Positions 7,824-14,502 of a DNA stretch of 26,151 nucleotides are shown here, one piece after another. Every line of letters starts with the position of its first letter. The stretch's first letter is position 1. The stretch covers positions 1 through 26,151 of the forward strand of contig CAYYNP010000123.1 of the NCBI GenBank assembly GCA_964472545.1, given 5' to 3'. Made by a program: the position numbers and the translations under genes. The DNA comes from CAYYNP01 sp964472545 (lineage in GTDB: Bacteria; Planctomycetota; Planctomycetia; Pirellulales; Thermoguttaceae). Below the pieces are notes generated by a model, which saw only the letters and a program-made list of their open reading frames with translations, was not told where the DNA came from and ran no database searches.

Positions 7824-9554
7824 TCAGGGGGTCTCTTCATCCGGCGTGTTTTCATCCAGCGCGGCAAACCCGTCGCCGTTGCCGTCGGCGTCGCGGATTT
7901 CGTAGGCGTAGCCCTGCTCGCAGAGAAACAACTGCCGCTTCAGGGCGAAGTCTTGTTCGACCGTGTCGCGGCTGACCAGCGTGTAGAAATGGGCCTGGTT
8001 GGCGCCGCCCTTGGGACGCAAGATCCGCCCCAGCCGCTGGGCCTCTTCCTGACGCGAGCCGAAGGTGCCGGACACCTGCACGGCCACCGCGGCGTCGGGC
8101 AGGTCGACGGCGAAGTTGGCCACCTTCGACACGGCCAGCACGCCCAGCCGGCCCGATTTGAACTCCTCGAATAGCGCGTCCCGCTTCCGCTGCACTGTCG
8201 ATCCGGTCAACACCGGCACGCCCAACTCCGCCGCGATCTGCTTGATTTGATTGAGATACATCCCGATGATCAAAGTCGGCTCGCCCGGATGCCGCGCCAA
8301 CACGTCCCGCACGGCGTCGAGCTTCAACGGGTTTTCCGAGGCCACGCGGAACTTCTGCCGACGTTCGGCCACGGCGTAGGGCATCCGCAACTCTTCGGGC
8401 AGCGGCATGCGGATTTCCGTGCAGCGGGCCGTGGCGATCCAGCCCTGGTTCTCCAGCACCTTCCACGGCACGTCGACCCGCTTGGGCCCGATCAGAGCGA
8501 AGACGTCGTCCTCGCGGCCGTCCTCGCGGACCAGCGTGGCGGTGAGCCCCAGCCGGCGCCGTGCTTGCAGACCGGCCGTCACCTGAAAGACCGGCGCCGG
8601 CAGCAGGTGGACCTCGTCGTAGATGATCAGTCCCCAGTTCCGCTCGTCGAACAACGCCAGATGGACGAAGTCGGCCGTCTTGCTCTTCCGCCAGGTCATG
8701 ATGTTGTAGGTGGCCACCGTGACCGGGCGGACCTCCTTGGTGGTGCTGCTGTATTCGCCGATCTGGTCCTCTTGCAGCGAAGTCTTGTCGAGAATCTCGG
8801 CGATCCACTGCCGGCTGGCGGTCACGCTGGTGGTCAGCACGAGCGTCGACGCTTGCACCTCGGCCATGCAGCCGATGCCCACGATTGTCTTCCCGGCTCC
8901 GCAAGGCAGCACAATCACGCCGGAGCCGCCGCGCTTGGAGCCGCCGGCGTGGAACGTGTCGGCCGCCGCCCGCTGATAGCCGCGCAACGCGAACGGCTCG
9001 CCAGTAAGGCAGGCGTCGCGCAACGCAACGGCCAGCGATTCCCCCTCGCGATACCCCGCCAAATCCTCGGCCGGGAACCCGACCTTGACCAACGCCTGTT
9101 TGATCCGTCCCCGGGCGATCGGCTGGATGCGAAACCGTAGCGGCCCCAGCCGTTCTTCCAACAGCGGGGCCACGTGCTTGTTGCGGCGGATCTCCTCGGC
9201 CAACGGCTCGTCGGCCGCTTCGAGCACGAGCCCCGCCTCGTCGCGCGAAAGCCGCAGCCGCCCGTAACGCGAGGCGTAGTCGCGAATCTCCACGGCCACG
9301 TGCCCCGGCACCTCGTACTTGGAGAATTCGTGCAGCGTCTCGACGATCTGCTCCGTCGTCACGCCGGCAGCACACGCGTTCCAGATCGATAGCGGCGTGA
9401 TTCGGTAGGTGTGCACGTGCTCCGGCGACTTGACCAGTTCGGCAAATCGGGCCAAGCCGTCGCGGGCAGCGACGTAGCGGGGGCTGTCGACCTCCATCAA
9501 GACGGTGTGGTCGCCTTGAACGATCAGCGGGTTGTCCGGTCGGTAATCCGTCAT
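7824..9554 (-). CDS. XPB/Rad25-type superfamily 2 DNA helicase
   Basis: The 576-aa product is an ATP-dependent 3'-5' DNA helicase of the XPB/ERCC3 type, presumably acting in nucleotide excision repair. Residues about 1-180 match the XPB N-terminal and damage-recognition region (LIVQGDHTVLMEVDSPRYVAARDGLARF at the start). LRGYQRAAAD is the Q-motif-like region at about 191. Walker A is LPCGAGKT at 215-222, the Walker B box is YDEVH at about 311-315, motif III is GLTATLVRED at about 337, which includes the XPB-specific RED triplet, and motif VI is QRLGRILRP at about 506-514. The tail is acidic (DENTPDEETP). I start it at ATG 9554, with a TTG directly before at 9557; GAGGAAGATGGGG lies upstream. 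It is followed by the helicase-associated gene, making a two-gene operon. Confidence 0.93.
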   Translation of the reverse strand: MTDYRPDNPLIVQGDHTVLMEVDSPRYVAARDGLARFAELVKSPEHVHTYRITPLSIWNACAAGVTTEQIVETLHEFSKYEVPGHVAVEIRDYASRYGRLRLSRDEAGLVLEAADEPLAEEIRRNKHVAPLLEERLGPLRFRIQPIARGRIKQALVKVGFPAEDLAGYREGESLAVALRDACLTGEPFALRGYQRAAADTFHAGGSKRGGSGVIVLPCGAGKTIVGIGCMAEVQASTLVLTTSVTASRQWIAEILDKTSLQEDQIGEYSSTTKEVRPVTVATYNIMTWRKSKTADFVHLALFDERNWGLIIYDEVHLLPAPVFQVTAGLQARRRLGLTATLVREDGREDDVFALIGPKRVDVPWKVLENQGWIATARCTEIRMPLPEELRMPYAVAERRQKFRVASENPLKLDAVRDVLARHPGEPTLIIGMYLNQIKQIAAELGVPVLTGSTVQRKRDALFEEFKSGRLGVLAVSKVANFAVDLPDAAVAVQVSGTFGSRQEEAQRLGRILRPKGGANQAHFYTLVSRDTVEQDFALKRQLFLCEQGYAYEIRDADGNGDGFAALDENTPDEETP

Positions 9555-9842
9555 CAAGGCGGCACGTTCCCCATCTTCCTCAGGGTATGGCGGCGTGGCA
9601 ATTCACCGCAGATGGTACCACATTCCCACCGGCACGCTCAACCGCCCCTCGTGAAGCGATCCGCCGAGAACTCACTCGGGTGGCCCCGCCGCTTTTCCGC
9701 GATCAGCGCTGCCACTTCTCTCGCATCGCCGGAAAAGCGTCGGGGTTGCGAAGCAACAAGAGGTTCCACCCCCCGCCTAGCCCCTCTTGCGGCGGCACCT
9801 CGCGACACCGTCAATGATGAAACTGCTTCGCTCTTGGCCCGG
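9555..9842. other. Intergenic region upstream of the helicase gene
   Basis: These 288 nt separate the end of the sialidase gene from the helicase start. They should contain the helicase promoter on the minus strand. I see no convincing -10/-35 pair, no strong hairpin and no credible small gene; plus-strand ORFs here have no recognisable protein features. Confidence 0.5.
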
Positions 9843-11006
9843 TCAACGGTTGTTGCGCGAGGCTGCCAACGCGTCGATCTCCGACAGCTTGAATCGCACG
9901 CTCACGATGTACGGCGACTGCCCCGCGGTCCAATGGCCGTAGGTGGTGGCCACGAATGTCCCGTCGGGCAACACGACCAGCCCGGGATACGCGCAATCGG
10001 CGCCGCGATGGTTGTCCATCAATCGCACGCGATACTGCCCCTCGCGGCCGCGAACAATGTCGTCGTACCGGCCGACCCACGCCACCCAATCGCCTTTGGT
10101 CGGGCTTTCGAGCGTCGTGTCGCGGAAGGTGATCACCAGGCGGCCGTCCGGCGCGTAGGCACAGGCGTGACGATCACCGGTCAACGCCCCGGGCACCTCG
10201 CGCGGCTTGGTCCACGTTTCGCCTTCGTCGTTGGAGAAGCTCACGAAACCGTTGTGCCGCCGGCTGTTCTCGCGATACAGCACGGCAAGCTGCTTCCCGT
10301 CGGGCGAGCGGACCACGCCCGGCTCGCAGAGATGGGCCGAGTGATGGTTGGCGATCACCGCCGGTTCACCCCAGGTCAGTCCGCCATCGTCGGAGAGAGT
10401 TTTGTAGACGTCAAACACACCGGTCCGCTTGCCGTCGGCGCGGAAGAACCGCCCGTCGTCGTGGAACAGCGCCATGTAACGTCCGTCGGCCAGCCGCACG
10501 CAACTCGCCATGGCCACGATCCCACCAAAGTCGCCGATCGGCTCGAGTTCCGACCACGTCCGGCCGTCGTCCTCGCTGGTGGCCATCCGGATCGGATACA
10601 GCCCGGAGAACATAATCAGCCGCCGCTTGCCCTGCGGATCGACCACCCGATAGAGCGTCGGCACCTCCTTCGACGTCGCCCAACTCTCCGGCGTCGGCAG
10701 CCTTTCGCTCCACGTCAGCCCCCCGTCCCCGCTCCGCTTCATCACGATCGCCCCGCGTCCGTGGCCCTTCGGATAGACGGCGATCATCGAGCGGCCGTCT
10801 TCAAGCAGGACGGTCGTCGGATGCCCCAGGTATTGCCCCGGCTCCCGGTCGACGATCACCTGGCGGTGTTTCTGGGCCGCCAGATCGATGGTGGGGATGG
10901 AGTAACCGCGCGGCGGTGGCGTTTGGGCCGATGCATGACCGCACGACGCCGCAACGGCCATCGCCAAGAGGGGGGAGAGGACTCGAAACATCCGGATGTT
11001 GGCCAT
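9843..11006 (-). CDS. Secreted exo-alpha-sialidase-like BNR/Asp-box protein
   Basis: The 387-aa product has a signal peptide (MFRVLSPLLAMAVAASCGHASAQ within residues 6-28) and a six-bladed propeller typical of sialidases. Four Asp-boxes (S-x-D-x-G-x-T-W) are visible: SGDGGLTW at 92-99, SEDDGRTW at 144-151, SDDGGLTW at 205-212 and SNDEGETW at 258-265. GHPTTVLLEDG, HLCEPGVVRSPDG and CAYPGLVVLPDGTF are further conserved strand motifs. True sialidases cleave terminal sialic acid; planctomycetes have many BNR paralogues of unproven specificity, so the substrate is open. AAGGAA about 8 nt before ATG 11006 supports the start. It follows the DUF4132 gene by 35 nt on the same strand, which suggests shared transcription but not necessarily shared function. 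A sialic acid lyase-like gene downstream makes the sialidase reading more attractive. Confidence 0.8.
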   Translation of the reverse strand: MANIRMFRVLSPLLAMAVAASCGHASAQTPPPRGYSIPTIDLAAQKHRQVIVDREPGQYLGHPTTVLLEDGRSMIAVYPKGHGRGAIVMKRSGDGGLTWSERLPTPESWATSKEVPTLYRVVDPQGKRRLIMFSGLYPIRMATSEDDGRTWSELEPIGDFGGIVAMASCVRLADGRYMALFHDDGRFFRADGKRTGVFDVYKTLSDDGGLTWGEPAVIANHHSAHLCEPGVVRSPDGKQLAVLYRENSRRHNGFVSFSNDEGETWTKPREVPGALTGDRHACAYAPDGRLVITFRDTTLESPTKGDWVAWVGRYDDIVRGREGQYRVRLMDNHRGADCAYPGLVVLPDGTFVATTYGHWTAGQSPYIVSVRFKLSEIDALAASRNNR

Positions 11007-11041
11007 GAGGCGGTTCCTTGGGGCGTAGTACGAGAACGGAG

Positions 11042-13588
11042 TCAGCCCGAGCCCTCAGCCGCACCGATTTGGCTGAGGATGGTACGGTCCTTGATCTTGG
11101 TGTCGTCTGCCAGCATCAAGGCCTTACTGAGGATTATCGACAAAGTGCTGTCACCCTCGAACGGAAGAAAGAGCTTGTCGCTGCCCTTGGCCGCGGTTCC
11201 ACGGGCCGGCACGATACAGAGGTACTGGTCGTTGGGCGACATCAGGATGTTGCCGCTGCCGAGGTGGATCTTGTAGGTGCGGACGTCGCCACGGACGACC
11301 AGGAACTTGTCGCTGAACGAGCAGCGCGGGGCGATCTTCAAGCGCGGAATCAGCCGCTGGAGCACGTCCTTGCGAGTCTGGCCGGTCGCCGACAGGTCGC
11401 CGAACGAGTAGCCCTGCCAATAATCGCGGTAGCGCCCCTCCGGCCCGCCGTCGGACCAGGCCGGGTCGTTGCCCACGCTGGCCACGCCCACGAACAGGTC
11501 GACGTCGCGCATCACTTCGGAGAAGACCAAGGGCGGCACGTCGCTGAGCGGAAGCGGTTGGTCGTCGTCCTGCGCATTGTAGGGAAGATGGTATCCGCCA
11601 CCGCCCGCGTGAGCGTAGCGTTGCGTCGATCCGGTCGGATAGAAGCGAACCTGATCCGTGGCGAGGTACAAGAAAGTGCCGGCATCGTTGGTGTCGACGC
11701 CGTACTCGTCTCCGGCACCCTCTACCCAAAACTCCGCCCTGAGGGCCCATGCTGGAAGCTCTCGCGTGGCGGGAGGATAATCGTCATCGACCATCAGACG
11801 CAGGGTGTTCTTCCAGCCACGAATTCCGCACAGCGCGTTGAACTGGTGCTGCTTGATAACGTGGGCCGCGTAGCGGTTGGAATAAACACGTGTGGCCTCT
11901 TCCGCCTCGGTCAACGGATAGACCTCGCGATGCGCCTGCTTGAACGGCTGGCGAATCTGCTGCTCCTCGAGCCACGTTCGCCAGGCCGTCACCTCCTCGA
12001 CCTTCCGCCCGATCGGGTGCCACAAACGGACGGTCGTGTCGTCGTCCAGACTCTTGATCGGGCGGCCATTGCGGCCGACGATCTGACCGTCGACGTAAAC
12101 GCCGTCGTTCGTTCGCTTGCCCTTGGCAAACTCCCAGATCAGCCGCCTTGCCAACGTGCCGACCAGAGGGTGGTCGAGGTAGCGCTGCCGCCAGATCGCC
12201 AGCGGCCACGAATTCTGCTGCAAGTAAAGGCCGTCGATCCGATCGCGTTGCGCCGGGAGCATCTTCTGGATGTCTTTGGCGGCGGTCTTCAGTTCTCTTA
12301 GGTCGTCGGCGAAGTCCCGCTTCACCGCCGCAGGAACGGATTTCTGGGTCTTGCCGTCCGGCTTGATCCAGACGAGTTCCGTAGTGTGCGTGCCCGTGAT
12401 CGTCAGCCGGGCGGTGAAATCACCCATCGGTTCGTCGAGTCGCCCGACCTCCTTCAGACCGTAGGCCGGCACGGCAATCTCCTCGAGGTCACCGCGGGGG
12501 ATGCCCTCACGCTCGGCCGCCGCGGAGAGCGCCTTCTCGATCCCCTTCTGAGCAGTCCCGAATTTCACTTTGATCTTCAGCAGGGCGAGTTGGCCCACAG
12601 CCTCCATACCGGGCATCGCTCCCAAGGCGTAGACGCACGCGTTGCCGATCTTCACCGCTCGGGGACCGACGCCCGGCACCTTCTTGTATGCGCTGAGTGC
12701 TAGGTCCCTCAGCGCGCGGGCGATATTCTTGTTATCAACGGCCGCGCAACACCAGGCGAGCCCCTTGAGCACGGCCGCATGCGGTTCGATAATCAAGAGG
12801 TTTGGATCTGGGATCCAGGCAGGCAACGCCTCGGTCCGTGGTTTGTCGACCAGTGGAAACCACGCACGCACCCGGCCCGTGAATTGCCGCTGGCCAACGG
12901 CCTTCAATAGCGGCAGGGTCTGTTTCGACCATTTGGCCGTCGGCTTGCTTCCCGTGGCCGTCTGACAATGAGCCAGCAACTCGACCCACGCGCTCTTCTG
13001 CTTGTCCTTCATCGCGCGCACATCGGCCAACGCGGCGTCTGACCAAGCCTCGCCCGGTTCCAATGGCACGGTCTTGGAGCCGCCGCGAACGGCGGCGATC
13101 TTCACTCGGAGCTTACGCTCGTTTGCCATGTTGCACCGTTCTAGCGCGTCGGACAATTGGCCCAACGCTTCATCAAGCGCGTCGCTGAGGCCGTGAGCCT
13201 TGACGTGCCGTTGAGCGATCGTCACAAGACTGGTCAAGAACGGAAAGTAGTACGTGGAGACCGTTTCCACCTGGGTCGTCCGACGAATCATGAACGCGAG
13301 GTCGTCGTCGTCGAATGGGAGCTTCCTCCGCAACATGCGGCTGACCAAGAGGAGGCTCGGGTAGCGTTCGTGCCATTGTCGGTTTGGATGGCCGAGCCTC
13401 CCCCGGATCGCACCCAGCCGATCGATTATCTCGCGAACGACGAGCACCTGCATCTCGGGAGCCGCTGCCAGGATAGCCTTGGTCGGCGCCAAGTCCTTCA
13501 GACATTCAAACGAGTACGCTTCCGACGGCGTCTTCTTCGCCAGTTGCGTAAGCCACTGGCGGGCTTGTGTCTTTGTGGGTCTTGCCAT
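11042..13588 (-). CDS. DUF4132-domain protein with C-terminal DUF7737-like region
   Basis: The 848-aa product belongs to the DUF4132 (MolR/YehI-like) family, whose function is unknown. Residues 1-365 are helical and HEAT-like, with one stretch at about 300-360 (KKVPGVGPRAVKIGNACVYA) resembling a helical repeat. The DUF4132 core lies at about 410-600, with LYLQQNSWPLAIWRQRYLDH, RLIWEF and TVRLWHPIGR as landmarks. The C-terminal part (about 700-845) has SVGNDPAWSDGG and YKIHLGSGNILMSPNDQYL, which I associate with DUF7737. No signal peptide or membrane segment is visible, so it is cytoplasmic. Its Shine-Dalgarno sequence GGGAGGG (13597-13603) lies inside the last codons of the upstream gene, 8 nt before ATG 13588; together with the 5-nt gap this means tight translational coupling. 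No E1-type nucleotide-binding motif or obvious catalytic triad was found by eye. Confidence 0.8.
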   Translation of the reverse strand: MARPTKTQARQWLTQLAKKTPSEAYSFECLKDLAPTKAILAAAPEMQVLVVREIIDRLGAIRGRLGHPNRQWHERYPSLLLVSRMLRRKLPFDDDDLAFMIRRTTQVETVSTYYFPFLTSLVTIAQRHVKAHGLSDALDEALGQLSDALERCNMANERKLRVKIAAVRGGSKTVPLEPGEAWSDAALADVRAMKDKQKSAWVELLAHCQTATGSKPTAKWSKQTLPLLKAVGQRQFTGRVRAWFPLVDKPRTEALPAWIPDPNLLIIEPHAAVLKGLAWCCAAVDNKNIARALRDLALSAYKKVPGVGPRAVKIGNACVYALGAMPGMEAVGQLALLKIKVKFGTAQKGIEKALSAAAEREGIPRGDLEEIAVPAYGLKEVGRLDEPMGDFTARLTITGTHTTELVWIKPDGKTQKSVPAAVKRDFADDLRELKTAAKDIQKMLPAQRDRIDGLYLQQNSWPLAIWRQRYLDHPLVGTLARRLIWEFAKGKRTNDGVYVDGQIVGRNGRPIKSLDDDTTVRLWHPIGRKVEEVTAWRTWLEEQQIRQPFKQAHREVYPLTEAEEATRVYSNRYAAHVIKQHQFNALCGIRGWKNTLRLMVDDDYPPATRELPAWALRAEFWVEGAGDEYGVDTNDAGTFLYLATDQVRFYPTGSTQRYAHAGGGGYHLPYNAQDDDQPLPLSDVPPLVFSEVMRDVDLFVGVASVGNDPAWSDGGPEGRYRDYWQGYSFGDLSATGQTRKDVLQRLIPRLKIAPRCSFSDKFLVVRGDVRTYKIHLGSGNILMSPNDQYLCIVPARGTAAKGSDKLFLPFEGDSTLSIILSKALMLADDTKIKDRTILSQIGAAEGSG

Positions 13589-13593
13589 GTCGA

Positions 13594-13989
13594 CTACCCT
13601 CCCACCAACAGTGTCAGCCGCAAGAAGGCAATATCCGTCTGCGGCGTGATGCGAATCGGCTGATCGAGCGATTCGGCCTGCTTGTCGTCGACGAGGATCA
13701 GGATCTGGCCCCCCTCGAAGGCCTCGATCGCCTTGTCGAACTGCTGCTTGAAGTCGATCTGCCGCGGTTTCTTCATGTGATATCCGTTGAGCGCCTCCTC
13801 GGCGCCGGTCGGCTTCACCAGACCTCGATACCGCTGAGGCTGCCGCAGATTGTAGTCCTTGACCTCCTGGTACACACGGCTGTGGATCAATTCGCGGACC
13901 GTGATCTCCTCCGTGAGAAAGTCCAGCACAAACTCGTTGGTCATCTTTCCGGAGAGGGTTTCGTCGCGAACGGTCAGCGTGATCGACAT
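13594..13989 (-). CDS. Putative ubiquitin-like (beta-grasp) protein with C-terminal Gly-Gly, DUF4132 partner
   Basis: The product is 131 aa. The start is fixed by AGGAG about 10 nt before ATG 13989; the reading frame is open further upstream but without matching features. The order of predicted elements fits a beta-grasp fold: strand 2-8 (SITLTVR), strand 18-25 (NEFVLDFL), helix about 29-46 (ITVRELIHSRVYQEVKDY), an insertion of roughly 45 residues (50-93), a strand 95-100 (QILILV), and a last strand 121-129 ending in the exact C-terminus FLRLTLLVGG. The last 37 residues align by eye with ubiquitin from its Q-R-L-I-F strand to its R-L-R-G-G tail. It is transcribed first, directly before the DUF4132 gene. 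Known: exposed C-terminal Gly-Gly is the activation site of ubiquitin and sulfur-carrier proteins. Inferred: this may be conjugated or thiocarboxylated. No E1, E2 or deconjugating peptidase gene is in the window. Confidence 0.7.
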   Translation of the reverse strand: MSITLTVRDETLSGKMTNEFVLDFLTEEITVRELIHSRVYQEVKDYNLRQPQRYRGLVKPTGAEEALNGYHMKKPRQIDFKQQFDKAIEAFEGGQILILVDDKQAESLDQPIRITPQTDIAFLRLTLLVGG

Positions 13990-14192
13990 GCTGGGCTCCT
14001 GTTCAATGGGGGAACCGACGGCTCGGCACGCTACGCCGGGCACCACGGCCGAAAGGTGCTTCACGCAACTGTGAGTCTGACCCCACCGTCTGGGGCTGTC
14101 AATCCTGGGTAAATCGGGCACCCTGCCGAGAAACGGACGGTGGCTGCCCCTCGCAAGCAGCCTTCTTCGACAATCCCTTTCCTTTAGGCGGT

Positions 14193-14210
14193 TTTTGGTA
14201 TATACTAAAA
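14193..14210 (+). promoter_or_regulatory. AT-rich 18-bp palindrome with embedded -10-like TATACT, likely fusA promoter/operator
   Basis: TTTTGGTATATACTAAAA is symmetric except for one mismatched pair and is conspicuously AT-rich in a GC-rich region. It includes TATACT (14201-14206), one base from the consensus -10 hexamer. No good -35 is present, which fits a regulated or activator-dependent promoter. If used, transcription would start near 14213 and leave a leader of about 290 nt before fusA. It could equally serve the leftward genes. Confidence 0.4.
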
Positions 14211-14263
14211 GATTCGATACAGAGACGCTCCGTCTGAAGCCTGCCGCTGATTCTTCCCGCGCT

Positions 14264-14345
14264 GGGGCCATAAGGCCCCTCTAAACGCAGGGTAACAGGT
14301 CTGCCGGAAGGGGCGGGCGCCTGTTGCCGCGTCTCTGGTGTTTAG
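14264..14345 (+). ncRNA. Predicted structured leader element upstream of fusA
   Basis: Several inverted repeats nest with consistent order. Hairpin 1 is GGGGCC-ATAA-GGCCCC (14264-14279). An outer stem is CTAAAC (14281-14286) with GTTTAG (14340-14345). Inside it GGTAACAGG (14291-14299) pairs with CCTGTTGCC (14320-14328) using one G-U pair, and inside that CTGCC (14301-14305) pairs with GGCGG (14312-14316) around a GGAAGG loop. It lies about 160 nt before the fusA start. I could not match it to a known riboswitch, SRP RNA or RNase P. Pairing was found by eye and has no comparative support yet. Confidence 0.4.
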
Positions 14346-14502
14346 CCTACCGATGGCCTCGTACACGGCCGGTGTGCGAGGAACCCAGCCGCTCTGCCAC
14401 GCTTGGGGATCGTCTACACAGACCTTCCCAGCACCGCGGTCGAGCTGCGGGGAAGTGCCATCCGAGAACGAACCGGCCGGCGGCGTAAGTGTCCAGTACG
14501 GT

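Larger units (their letters stand above)
13990..14502. other. Divergent intergenic region between the Ubl-like gene and fusA
   Basis: These 513 nt separate two divergently transcribed units and must hold both promoters. The plus-strand side has an AT-rich palindrome with a -10-like hexamer (14193-14210) and a set of inverted repeats from 14264 to 14345. The minus-strand side has a small inverted repeat CCCCA/TGGGG (14081-14085 and 14091-14095) next to a GTGAGTCTGACCCC motif. I find no tRNA and no protein-coding gene; ORFs on both strands here have no family-like features. Confidence 0.6.

Noticed and set aside
9587..9817. Small plus-strand ORF in the gap before the helicase
   Set aside because: No ribosome binding site and no protein-like pattern.
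11042..13588. Rossmann or E1-like motif GVGPRA in the DUF4132 protein
   Set aside because: It lies in a helical repeat region without the flanking strand and acidic residue expected of an E1 nucleotide-binding site.
14264..14345. SRP RNA, RNase P or c-di-GMP riboswitch in the fusA leader
   Set aside because: A GGAAGG loop and TACCGATGG suggested these, but the diagnostic SRP core, RNase P boxes and GEMM core sequences are absent.
14338..14502. Upstream extension of the fusA frame (55 extra codons)
   Set aside because: The residues resemble no EF-G N-terminus, overlap the structured leader, and EF-G of this class begins just before NLRNIGISAHID.
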